Source: Theileria orientalis strain Shintoku (lineage: Eukaryota > Apicomplexa > Aconoidasida > Piroplasmida > Theileriidae). From it: a stretch of DNA of 64,000 bases. The position numbers were made by a program, and so were the translations under genes. Each line of letters starts with the position of its first letter. The first letter of the stretch is position 1. Shown in pieces: positions 45,644 through 55,897 of the stretch. Location: contig NC_025260.1 in NCBI RefSeq assembly GCF_000740895.1, positions 434,001 through 498,000 on the forward strand. The letters are read 5' to 3'. The notes below the pieces were generated by a model. It was given only the letters and a program-made list of their open reading frames with translations, had not been told where the DNA came from and made no database searches.

Positions 45644-47005
45644 ATGAAGTCAGTTTCCAGGGAAGGTGAAGCTTCAGGGAAATCTGACCTGAAAAAATCG
45701 AAAAAATACAAGTTTAAAGGTAAAAACACAAGAAAAAACGAAAATAAATCGCAAAACAATGATAATAAAGCCTCTAAAGACGAAGAATCTGGAGTAGAGC
45801 GTAAAAAACGACATAAAAGGAAAAATAAACAGAAACTTGACCTAAACATAGACTCAACACTGGAGGTAAGATTAAAACTCATATTCACTTTTTTAGTTTG
45901 AAAATGAGTCGAAAATACGGGAACAGGAGGACAGAATAGCCGATAACGAATGGATGAATAATCCCAGTTCAGTCCTGGATTATGAAAGACTGGTCGTCAC
46001 CAACTCTAGCTCCTCAGTGGTCTGGATCGCATATATGTCGTTCTACCTGAACTCGGGAGACCTGGAAATGGCCAGGAAGACAGTGAATCGTGGCCTAAAG
46101 GCGATCGACTTTCGAGAAATGGGCGAAAAGTTAAATCTATGGGTAGCATATTTAAACATGGAGTGCATATACGGAGACAAAGTGATGGAAGTGTTTAATA
46201 AGTAGGTGTAGCGAATATAATGATTCTCCAGAGCTGTGCAGTACAACGACAGTAAAACCATTTACCTGAAGATGATAGGAATACTGGTGTCAAACAACCA
46301 GTTTGACAAGGCCAGGGAAATATGTGAAAAGGGAATAAAGAAGTTTTACACCTCAAAAAAGGTAACCTAACAATATTATGGTAGATAAATTAAGGAGATT
46401 TAATGCTGATGCCAGTCACCATTATTACCTTATTACGCTAACTTTAATAACCGTTTTAAGATTTGGCTCGCGTACCTGAAGCTGTTTTACGAGCATATGA
46501 AGGACTTCGAAGCAGGAAGGCAGTTGCACAAGACGTGCATATCAAGGATTCCGAAGCACAAGAGGCTCTTCATAACGTCCTCGACGGCGCTGCTGGAGTA
46601 CAAACACGGGTCCCCTGAAATGTAAGCACGGTCTCTGAATACAAATGTTTAGGGGAAAAATGTACTTCGAAAACATTCTGCTGGACAACCCCAAGAGAAT
46701 GGACATCTGGAACCAGTATCTGACGGCACACATCAAGTTACAGATCAGCGACACGGTGACGCCGAAGTCTGAGAGGCTGAAGAACGTGAGGAACCTGTTT
46801 GAGAGGGCCATCAGTCTGGACTTGAAGCCGAAGAAGATGAAAATAATCTTTGCGAAGTAGGTTAACTTCATTCTTAGCACTAATTTCGCTGCGATTTAGG
46901 TGGTTGGAGTTTGAGTGTACTCACGGGAACGAGAAGTCGAAGCAGATGGTCCAGAACAAGGCGCTCAAGTACGTGGAATACATGGAAAAGAAGCTTCCAA
47001 GTTGA
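45644..47005 (+). CDS. RRP5: Rrp5/PDCD11-like, HAT/TPR-repeat (C-terminal) part
   Basis: Six exons (45644-45865, 45897-46201, 46232-46361, 46461-46621, 46653-46856, 46900-47005) join in frame to about 375 residues. The N-terminal 75 residues are Lys-rich and probably disordered or nucleolar-targeting. From about residue 90 the sequence follows the C-terminal repeats of Rrp5: [80 protein letters not shown] and [15 protein letters not shown] near the end. This part in yeast acts in 18S rRNA maturation. It has its own ATG and an AT-rich gap upstream, so it appears to be a separate gene. I found no good splice path to the S1 part. Confidence 0.85.
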
Positions 47006-47190
47006 CTTTGTAGGTCTCAATTTCTTACCAGACTATGTGTTCAGTGAAATTGGCCTGTGTTTGTGTTTATGTCCCTATAACAACGTCTGGCAGATTGCAC
47101 ATACACAGTTGTATTTTTATTTAAGAATTTTTCACCTTCCACTAAAATGTATCAGTATTCTCCATTTTAAATCAGATATTTTGCAAATTC

Positions 47191-48236
47191 ATGTCAGTTA
47201 CCGGTCCCGCAGCCAATACAAACGCAATTTCGCGTTTGTCTGAGTTGGAGCTAAAACGGGGAACTTTAGGGGAGGGATCATGGCATCACCAGTACAAGGA
47301 TTCGTGTTACATTTTCATAGGTACTTCCAGCCCAGATTGCCGAAATTATCACCCACTTAGGAGGCTTAGATACCAGGATGACCGAGGGGGACATTATTAT
47401 TGTTTTTTCGCAGTTTGGCGATCCAATTGACATAAATTTGAAAAGGGACAAAATTACAGGTTTGTCTCAACTGTAAATCAAGATTACTGCTAGGAAAATC
47501 GCTTGGATACTGCTTTTTGGGCTACAGGGATCAGCGGAGCACCATTCTGGCAGTCGATAACTTCAACGGTTCCACTTTGCTTGGACGGAGGATTCGTGTG
47601 GACCATGTGATGGACTATAAGGCGCCCGTTGAATACGAAGATGAGGTATTTTATGTTCACACTCTTGTTTTAACTTCCACTTTGTCATACGTTCTTTTGC
47701 CTAGCTCCCCTTCGTATCGCTTACTTTAATATTCTTTTTAGCTCGATGAGGAGGGAAATAAGATTCCCAAGGAGTACAAGCCCACTGGAGCTGAGGGCGC
47801 AGGCCTAGATAAGTACTATGTCACAAAGAGTGAAATGATGCTAAGGGAGACCTCGAGGACCAAAAGGAGTCCCCAAGCCTCGGTTGAAATGGACGAAGAT
47901 GAGCGATGGGCCCTCGAATTTGAAGAGACGCTGAAGAAAAACAAGGAATCTGAGGACGATTCTCATAGGGGCCGCGACCATAAACACAAACATAAGCACT
48001 CGCGTGCCGGTGTGTCCCATGAACGGACGAGGCACCAGGACAGAGACTCCAGAAGGGACAAACTTGACGACAGGAAACTCCACCGGAGGCATAGGCTCAG
48101 CTCAAAAAGTAGGAGTCGTAGCGAAAGCCGGGACCGAGATCGGCGCAGGCGAGAACGTCGCAGAAGTCGCAGCAGCTCGGAAGAAAGATACCACAGACAC
48201 CGAAAGTCGAGTCGACACAGACGTGAATCTCCATGA
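47191..48236 (+). CDS. RBMX2/Snu17 (Ist3)-like RNA-binding protein
   Basis: Four exons (47191-47320, 47361-47459, 47494-47645, 47742-48236) join in frame to about 291 residues. Snu17/RBMX2 is part of the RES complex of the activated spliceosome. The N-terminus shows [20 protein letters not shown]. One RRM follows, with CYIFIGGL (RNP2) and [10 protein letters not shown] (RNP1, with Cys-Phe-Leu in place of the usual aromatic set), then [31 protein letters not shown]. These match RBMX2 closely. The second half is acidic and then strongly Arg/Ser/His-rich, like an SR tail, ending RHRRESP. The first intron ends and second exon begins at GAGGCTT, which restores [12 protein letters not shown]. Confidence 0.92.
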
Positions 48237-48826
48237 AAAATATCGCATAAACTGTTTTTACCCCAAATCGACCTAATTTGGCCTAAGAATCCACTCCTTT
48301 TACCTATTCCATCTACACATTCGCCTGACCTCGTTATCATTACATGAGGGCCATTTTTCCACCCCGTAAAGAGAATACAGTCAATTACCACACGTTCATC
48401 TTTATAAAATCGGTCCCCGGGCCTTAATCATCCAGTTACAGTCGTTTTAGACAATTTTGATGTTATAGTTTAAGCATGTAGCATGTGCTGATCGGTGCAC
48501 ACAATTCATAATTTGTTGACATCGTATTTAGAAAATTTTGATTTTAGGATTTATTTTCCAATTATTTTAACCATAAATTAAATTAAATTGGACAGCGTTT
48601 TTTGGAAGGGCTAGCCACTTTACTGGAATGAGTTTATGTTGTATACTTTATTGTAATAATTACACATTACAATTTTTTTTGAATAATTTTATATATTAAA
48701 CTACGATAAAGGTTTTTATTTTGCAACATTTAAAAAATATGATGTAATTGTCCTAATTTTTTATTTGTTCCTTTGAGCTCCTAGTAAACATTAGACAATT
48801 ATTAATTTTGCCGTTTTTATGCAAGA
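48237..48826. other. AT-rich intergenic DNA
   Basis: About 590 bases between two + strand genes, with A/T homopolymers and no coding or RNA gene visible. It should contain the promoter of the C2-like gene. Confidence 0.5.
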
Positions 48827-50611
48827 ATGGGATCTTATACTAATAGTCCTCCCAATATACAACCTGTTGGCTCGCCGTTTTCTAGTTTTTCTTACAATTC
48901 GAACGTTGCTTCCGTACAGCACTCGCCGGTGACATCGTTCGTCGTTCCCGGCAGTGCGGAGCCTCTGAAGATCGTCACGAGCCCGAATTTATCACATTCA
49001 GGCGGGTTCGACTTTTCCCAGTCTTCAAACGCTGGGCATAATGGCTCTCAGACTAGGGAAATTTCCACTGTTTACCTTCCTCCCATAAGGTACAGGTACG
49101 ACAGCGCCACGGGCACGCTGGTCCAGGTTAGCGGGCCTTCTTCCACCAGCCCTCAGGTTAAGTCGCCTGAGTCTAGCGCGCCTCCAGGTTTCACGCAGTT
49201 TAATCTGCCTGTCGTCTCCTACACCAGCACGGGGCAGGAAAATCCTCTATCGCAAAATCAACATCTCTTCAACCAGAACTCTAACGTTTTCGGAAGCCCA
49301 CAGGCGACGGTGAACTACGGGTATAGAATGCCTAACTTCAACACTCAGGCGTACCCGCAGCCTCAGCCTCAAACGTTCGTGCAGCCGGGGCCGCAGACCC
49401 AGCCGTTTGTGAACCCCCAGTTTGAAAATAACAATTTCACAAACTACCCTGGGTTTCAGAATCCATTTGGACAGAGCCAGGGGCCTCAGGCGTTTTCAAA
49501 TCAGCAGTTCAAAGGGCCAGCTCCGGGGTTTTCTAATCAGAGATTTCAGCAGCAGGCACCGGCGGCAGGCCCGGGCCCCTTTCCTCCCCAATCTTTCGGC
49601 ACTCTTCCGACTTTTGGAAACCAAATGGCGTATGAAGGTGCTCAGAGGGGAGGGAACTGTAACAAATACAACGAAAATATGTATATGGATACGCCCAGGG
49701 CAAGGTACGAGGCGGCAGTTAAGGACTACTACGACAGGATGAACGGGAACTTTCAGAACTATAATGTTCCAGAGAGCCCCAACGGCCTGGCACAGGCGTT
49801 TTCGGCATTTGAGAACGTGGCGTCCAAGTTTTTTTCAGGCACCGATGCTTTCGTTTCAGATTTCAAGGACGCAGCCTTTAAAATTTTAAACCCGAACTCC
49901 TCAGATTACCTGAAGGCGGCCGTTTTCAAGCTCCAGAGACTCGAAAACGTGCCAGTTAACCCCAACTCAGTTTCCAAATTGAGTTTCAACGTCGTTGCCT
50001 ATTTCGACCCGAAAACTGAGAACTACGATGCGCACAAATCCGAGAAGCAGTGGGCCCTGCCCACGGAAAAACTCGGACTGGTCGACTGCGACCTCAAGGG
50101 GGAGACCCTGAAGGTGCCGTGGAGGGGCGAAGAGTTCATCTTTTTGAAAATACTGGAAAACGTGGGACCAAACAGGTTCGTCTTGGGCCGACTGCAGCTG
50201 AAGCTCGACACACTGGTAACTGGCCACCCACTGAAGGTGACTGTGATAGGAGACGACGGACAGCAGAAGGGGAACGCAATACTCGAGTTCGCGGTGGGAG
50301 CCGTTAGCATGGAGGAATTTAACCAAATGAACGCGAGAAAGTTCATGAACGCAAGCTACAGGGCGAACAACGAGGAAAACTCTAAAAATAACACGATGCC
50401 GGGGTACGAGGCAATGTTGGAGCAGAAGAACCAGCTGGAATCCGGCCGGTACGGCTGGCCCAGGACCAGGTTGGCGAACAAATCACAGAGACTCAGCAAG
50501 CATAACGTAAGTTTACACCAGCGATTCAAATATATTCAGAACGATCTGATGCCACCCCTCAAGTATCTGGTGAGCTGGTGTTGCGACATTACGGACCAGG
50601 ATCTCCCATAA
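48827..50611 (+). CDS. Pro/Gln/Asn-rich protein with a C2-like domain, function unknown
   Basis: An open frame of 594 residues; with the probable intron 50507-50539 removed it is 583 residues. Residues about 1-280 are Pro, Gln, Asn, Ser and Phe-rich (QPQPQTFVQPGPQTQP), probably disordered. Residues about 285-360 are helical (ARYEAAVKDYYDRM, AQAFSAFENVASKFFSG). Residues about 365-490 look like a C2-type beta sandwich: SKLSFNVVAYFDP, EFIFLKILENVGPNRFVLGR, LQLKLDTLV and KGNAILEFAVG. Canonical calcium-binding Asp loops are not obvious, so membrane or protein binding without calcium is possible. The tail includes YGWPRTRLANKSQRLSKHN, then NDLMPPLKYLV. The intron starts GTAAGT, ends TATTCAG, is 33 bases and in frame. 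Family not recognised. Confidence 0.72.
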   Translation: MGSYTNSPPNIQPVGSPFSSFSYNSNVASVQHSPVTSFVVPGSAEPLKIVTSPNLSHSGGFDFSQSSNAGHNGSQTREISTVYLPPIRYRYDSATGTLVQVSGPSSTSPQVKSPESSAPPGFTQFNLPVVSYTSTGQENPLSQNQHLFNQNSNVFGSPQATVNYGYRMPNFNTQAYPQPQPQTFVQPGPQTQPFVNPQFENNNFTNYPGFQNPFGQSQGPQAFSNQQFKGPAPGFSNQRFQQQAPAAGPGPFPPQSFGTLPTFGNQMAYEGAQRGGNCNKYNENMYMDTPRARYEAAVKDYYDRMNGNFQNYNVPESPNGLAQAFSAFENVASKFFSGTDAFVSDFKDAAFKILNPNSSDYLKAAVFKLQRLENVPVNPNSVSKLSFNVVAYFDPKTENYDAHKSEKQWALPTEKLGLVDCDLKGETLKVPWRGEEFIFLKILENVGPNRFVLGRLQLKLDTLVTGHPLKVTVIGDDGQQKGNAILEFAVGAVSMEEFNQMNARKFMNASYRANNEENSKNNTMPGYEAMLEQKNQLESGRYGWPRTRLANKSQRLSKHNVSLHQRFKYIQNDLMPPLKYLVSWCCDITDQDLP

Positions 50612-50816
50612 ACCCTAATGTAACATAGATTTTATTTACACTATTACATATTAAACGTAAAACGAAAGTTTGTTTAAACGAAATTAGTAAATTTAGAGTG
50701 ATTGGCTGATTTATTGTATTGTAGGGTGGCAAACTCTAAAATACAATACGGTTAGACTGTTTATTTAATATTTTGATTAGTTTACCTTTATATTTTCCCA
50801 ATTATGTTTAAATAAA

Positions 50817-52477
50817 ATGACTAGAGGCCGGGGTTACTACGATCCTGGCGACGATTCTTTTGGTTCAAACTCCAGGAGGAATAATGGTATATTTTTAAAA
50901 TTTGTTTACGTAACAATAATTTTTTAGACTACTGGTACGTACCTAACGATTCTGGGAACAGAAATGGCGGATACGGCTATAAAAACCAGACACATGGGCG
51001 AAACGCCGCTGGTTCTTCCAACAGGTAGGAACTTTTGTGGACTAATCCCTTTATTCTCCATTTAGGTCCCGTTTCGGCGAACACAACAAGGAAACAAACA
51101 ATATAGTTTGCAAACACTACGCTTTGTTCAGTAGGTGCCCGCAGCTAACTTTATTTTTTAGATCAGTGTAGATTTGGAGCCAAGTGCTCGTACCTCCACT
51201 CCCTGAAGAGGGTGATCAACATGAACGACGTCTTCAGGGGCGGCGTGTACTGTTCCACTGCCAGCATCACTAACGATAACTCCCTGGAGCTTTTCGTCTG
51301 CGGCAACGGGAGCAACGTAAAGCGCTTCAAGCTGTTCAGCAACAGCTCCAACGAGATTCAAACCACCACTCTGGCGAGCATCAACATTCAGATGCCCTCT
51401 GGCCACTCACAGTTAAATCAGGGCTCGCGGTCTAGGTCTAAGGGTTACGGCTCTGACCAGAGTATCTACAGTCTATTTTTCATGGACGACTGCCTCTTCG
51501 TTGGCCTTAAGACTGGCCACATTTGCGTTCACCACTTACCCAGTAGCACTTCCACCATGTTAGAGGGCCACGACAGCCCCGTAAATTGTATAACAGTTAT
51601 TGAGTCGATCGTTTTATCAGTTTGTGAGTCCGGGAAGGTGAATTTATGGAAGTTCGACCCAGGCTCAGGCGCCTTTACCTGCGTAAACAGCCTCATTCTC
51701 AATTCGCGAGTCACCTGTCTCTTGGAGGTGACTTGCGACGCGACTAATCCCGCGGCTGCCAACCAGCCCGCCAGGTTACTCTGGAGCGGGGGAGCAGTCA
51801 TAAACGTCATAGATCTGTCATCTTTATCGATCATAAAGACGATTCAGCTTCCCAAAAACATATCGGTTAAGTGTTTCATGAGGTAAATTTATATTTATTA
51901 CACGTTAGAAGTTATATACTGTTTACACATTGACTTATATATTTATTACACGTTAGAAGTTATATACTGTTTACACATTGACTTATACATTCTTACACAT
52001 TGACTTATATATTTATTACACGTTAGAAGTTATATACTGTTTACACATTGACTTATACATTCTTACACATTGACTTACTATGTATATATTCACATTTTTA
52101 ACTGTGAATATTCTTGAGTTAACTTATGATTTCACAGGTACGGAGCACATGTTATCGTTGGATTCACCAACGGGTACATAAAGGTTTTCACAGTGGTGGG
52201 AGAAGAGGTTTTCATTACGGACTCTGAGGTTGACTACATAACCTCCATGGACGGGATGCAGACCTCCGAAGGCGACGTTCTCCTTGTCGGCGGCAGGTCG
52301 GGGCACCTGTGCGTATTCCATCTGCCCTCATTTAGCCTGCAGCACGTGCTTCTTTGCCATCCTGACGGCTACAAGAGGTCTGGAATAAGCAAAATTCATC
52401 CCATTGGCACTCAACACGTACTTACGACCGGGTACGACGGCAACGTCTCAGTGTTCATGTGGACCAACCTCGTCTGA
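50817..52477 (+). CDS. CCCH zinc-finger plus WD40-repeat protein
   Basis: At least five exons; the first ends at 50886 and the last intron is 51883-52137. A Gly/Asn/Arg-rich N-terminus precedes one CCCH finger, CKHYALFNQCRFGAKCSYLH (C-x8-C-x5-C-x3-H), formed across an exon join near 51135-51162. The rest is a WD40-type propeller with weak repeats: VFRGGVYCSTASITND, YSLFFMDDCLFVGLKTGHI, LEGHDSPVNCITV, SVCESGKVNLWKF and GYDGNVSVFMWTNLV at the end. The combination resembles the CCCH-WD40 (ZFWD) proteins known best from plants. CCCH fingers of this spacing usually bind RNA, so a role in mRNA metabolism is likely but unproved. The ATG is at 50817-50819. Confidence 0.83.
51889..52078. repeat. Tandem repeat inside the last intron of the CCCH-WD40 gene
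   Basis: Three copies of an approximately 47-base unit containing TTATTACACGTTAGAAGTTA and ACTGTTTACACATTGACTTA occur. The second and third copies carry an added 22-base echo (TACATTCTTACACATTGACT), giving about a 69-base unit. It lies wholly within intron 51883-52137. Confidence 0.92.
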
Positions 52478-52941
52478 ATGACTCATCGCATTTAATATCG
52501 CTCTACTGCACTATAGCTGATGAACGCTGCGGGTGCCCTTTATTCTTTGATGGCACTTCACCCACTGTCGCTCCCCCTTTTAGTTCAGGGACAACGATCT
52601 TCTTTTAATGGTAGTTTTTAGAACTTGAAGTTACAGGAACTTTATTAGTTACACCTAATGCTGTTAACATGAGTAACTTTATAATCTTTGTAAAAAATTA
52701 ACAAATCACCCCTTGAATGTTTATCTTTCATACGTGTGTAACCATAACTGCACAAGATCCTTGTTAGATCCACTTGTTAATATACATAAAACGCACTTTC
52801 TAATTGACATAACACACAAGCTAGTGCAAATAACGCATCAGCTAATTAAGGTCAAACACACTCTCTAATAAACACAAAATATACTTAATTATATTATTTG
52901 CCAATTGATGTTGCTCCTCCTTTAAGCTATCGACGCTTCCC
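52478..52941. other. Intergenic DNA between convergent genes
   Basis: 464 bases between the stop of the CCCH-WD40 gene (+) and the stop of CCT4 (-). Several short echoes of CACAAGCTAGTGC / CATCAGCTAATTA / CACACTCTCTAATAAACAC-type sequence occur near 52795-52880. No gene was seen. Confidence 0.45.
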
Positions 52942-55099
52942 TTATCTACAGAGTACTATGTCGTCGATCTTCAGTATCATCAGCACGCTCTCAGTCGCCA
53001 GCTTTATTGCTGAGAGTGTCACTAGGAGCGGTTGTATTATGTTGTCCTCGAGCATGTCCGACACTGCGTTCTTCTTTATGTTGATTCCGTAGTTGCTTCC
53101 TCCCTTCACGTGTATTGCTCTCAGCTCACTGATTACGCTAAGTGGGTAGAGTCCTGCATTTTCTGCCAGTGTGTACGGTATGATCTCCAGTGCCTCTGCG
53201 AACGCCTTCACGCACACTTGTGACACTCCTTCCAGCGTCATTGCCCTGTATCAACATTTATTATCGTTTGCGCGTTTTCACTTTTCCCTCGTTCTCATAG
53301 CTACCTAACTTTTCCCTCGTTCTCATGGCTACGTTGCTTACCATTGTGACAGCTTGTTCGACACTTCCATCTCCGGAGCTCCTCCTCCCGGAAGGATTGA
53401 GCGTCTCTTCACCAGACACCTCACCACGCACAGTGCGTCGTGCAGTGACCTTTCCGCTTCATCTAACATCAGTGCGTTTGATGCTCTTATCAGCACTGAC
53501 GCTGTTTTCCTCATGTTAACTCCTGTTATCTTCACTATTCTTGAACTTCCTTCCACTTTTGACTCAACCTATCAATTATCACATACATTGCTATTAATTT
53601 CCCATATAATTTTAGTATTTTAAATATCAGCTTGTTATCATAAATAGTTTTACTATTTTTTCTCAGTAGCTTGGTAACTTAATAGACTATTTTAGTTATA
53701 TTTCGAAATAACTTAACTATTTTTAGTTTTCATTTTAATTCTATTTCATTCTTACCAGCTTTGCCGTTCCCAGTTTATCTGCTGTAAAGTGGTCGATGCT
53801 TGCCACTTCTTCGCATCCTATTGTCTTCGTTATAAACTCAATATCTTCTCTCTCTATGTCTTTAATCACCATGATTTTTGCCTTAGCCAGGTAGTCCAGT
53901 GACAGGTCCTATTATAATTATTATTTTTTGCGATGTTATTAATTATCACTGTTATTATTAATACTATCATCATCCGTGGTATTACATATTAATAGTAGCA
54001 CTGTTAGTACTAGTAGCACTAGTAGTACTAGTGCTATTATCAGTACATTATTTTCCACTTACTGTCACTGCGTCTCTCAGTATCGACTTTTGTATCAGCA
54101 GTACGTTGCACCCTGTTTGTGCTATCTGCTTTACCATCTTCGCCGTTATTAACCTTTCTTCTCTCATTATTCTGTCTATTGACTGGTAGTCCTTCACTAC
54201 AATCGTGTTGTCCATGTCCGTCTTCGGCGTCGATAGGCAGAACTGTATCAGTCCTATCTTTGCGTCCGCTATTCTCGTCGGGCCGCTTGCTGTCTTCACT
54301 GCCTTCTGCTCGCTGAACACCAGGCCGTCCACCATTTCCGTGTCCTCGATCGTTCCTCCTATGCTCTTGACTATTCTGATGTTCTTCAGGTCCACGTTCT
54401 TGGACTCAGGCGACTCCATTACTCCCAGCACGCTATCCACTGCAATTGGCGCCAGCAGTGACGCGTTTTGTGACACAACCTGGAATCCATATTTTGTTTC
54501 CAACTCACCTTTGACTGTAGTGATATCCCTGCTATGTCGATCAGCAGGTCTCTGTCTTCCAGTGATATTGGCTTCGATATTGACTCCAGTATCTCCTCCG
54601 TCTACACCTTAATTTTTTTGTATACCGGTACCTTATTCACTGCCAGCATCATACTATCAGCGATAGTCTGCGGGTGTATTCCTTGATTCAGCAGATTTTC
54701 CACCATTTCCAGCAGTGCTTTGCAAACTACCACCACTGACGTCGTTCCGTCCCCTGCTTCTATGTCTTGTGACTTACTCAGCTCCACCATCTACATTCTA
54801 TTTACAACTTTATCACTAACCATTTTTGCCGTTGGATGCACCAATGACAACTCTTTCAATATTGTTGCTCCGTCGTTCGTGATTATTACTCCTCCTTTGC
54901 CGTCTTGTATCATTTTGTCCATTCCTTTAGGACCCAGGCTGGTTCTAACCAAATCCGCCACCGCTATAAAATGTCATTTTTACTATTACATGTTCATACC
55001 TTTTGCAGCTAGTATGTTTTTATTTCTAACATCCGCCGTTTTTTCATTCCTGTTCCAAACAGAACTGTTAGAGGGAGGTGCAGAGACTTTCGATGCCAT
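52942..55099 (-). CDS. CCT4: T-complex protein 1 subunit delta (CCT4)
   Basis: CCT4 is one of eight subunits of the cytosolic chaperonin that folds actin and tubulin. Eight exons (55099-55000, 54963-54821, 54790-54632, 54601-54509, 54479-54063, 53908-53756, 53568-53342, 53245-52942) join in frame to 531 residues, the usual length. The ATP site shows [24 protein letters not shown] and [10 protein letters not shown]. The segment [14 protein letters not shown] and the later DHFTADKLG favour the delta subunit. [17 protein letters not shown] and [14 protein letters not shown] contribute the second nucleotide-binding region. The end [21 protein letters not shown] is typical. Introns 54631-54602 (30 bases) and 54508-54480 (29 bases) are tiny; the first reads [10 protein letters not shown] and then a stop if retained. 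Confidence 0.94.
53281..53332. repeat. 24-base direct repeat in a CCT4 intron
   Basis: Two copies of a 24-base sequence containing TTTTCCCTCGTTCTCAT lie at 53281-53304 and 53309-53332, differing by one base (ATAGC versus ATGGC). Both are inside intron 53341-53246. Confidence 0.88.
53985..54050. repeat. Degenerate AGTAGCACT-type repeat in a CCT4 intron
   Basis: Overlapping short units AGTAGCACT, AGTACTAGT and AGTGCTATT repeat through this part of intron 54062-53909. The motif set resembles the reverse complement of the direct repeat in the acyltransferase intron at 8845-8927. Confidence 0.65.
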
Positions 55100-55897
55100 T
55101 ACTTTTACACTTACTTACTTAACTAAAGGTTTATTACAAATATTTTACAAAATTGATTTTAAAACAACTATAGTGATTAATTTAAACAGAAATTTAATTA
55201 AGTTATTTCTAGGTTATTATTGTATCCTTCTAAAATTTTAAAACAAATATTTAGAATATTTATGAAAACAGAAGTACTTTCCTCAATAATTAAGTTATTG
55301 GATGTAAAAATTAACAAAAGAAATTTAAATTGGGGAAGCTTTGGTTGTTTTTAGCGAACTATCCAGCACCACAGTACAAAGACACTTAAGTACATTAGGC
55401 ATTAAATAGAATAGTATAAATTTGGTAAAAATACATTATTTTAATTATTTTTTAAAAATGACTAACTTATTATAGTTTATTAAAAGGTTATTATTAAACA
55501 CATTGACCTAAAATATTGTTCACTCTGTGTAGTTATATCTACACTTTTACATGATTTAATTCTCAGATTCCACACAAAAACATTTAAATTATGTTTTTTC
55601 TATCATTTTTATACTATATATATATATATTTATATGTATTTTAACATTATACTTATTTTTTTTTTGAGCCAGATTATATTTGTGTAAATTATTTTATATT
55701 AGGTGAAAATCACATAATATTTCCAAACATTATAAGTTCCAGTCCAATTGAAACTTTATCTTATAATTAATTAATATTGTGTACAGTTTTAAACCTTGCA
55801 CTGGCATCATACACTTTCTCACTCATAGCCATTAAATTTATTTATGTTCTTGTAAAATATATTATAATTAACTAGAATTTTTTATATATACTTTGAT
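55100..55897. promoter_or_regulatory. AT-rich divergent intergenic region
   Basis: About 800 bases between the starts of CCT4 (-) and UTP21 (+). It contains a TA run near 55616-55630 and poly-T tracts, with no coding frame or RNA gene. Both promoters should lie here. Confidence 0.5.

Noticed and set aside
45400..45700. A single Rrp5 gene joined by an intron
   Set aside because: No convincing donor precedes the stop at 45427-45429, the first product ends in a normal basic tail, and the second has its own ATG and leader. Kept as two genes, with the test stated in findings.
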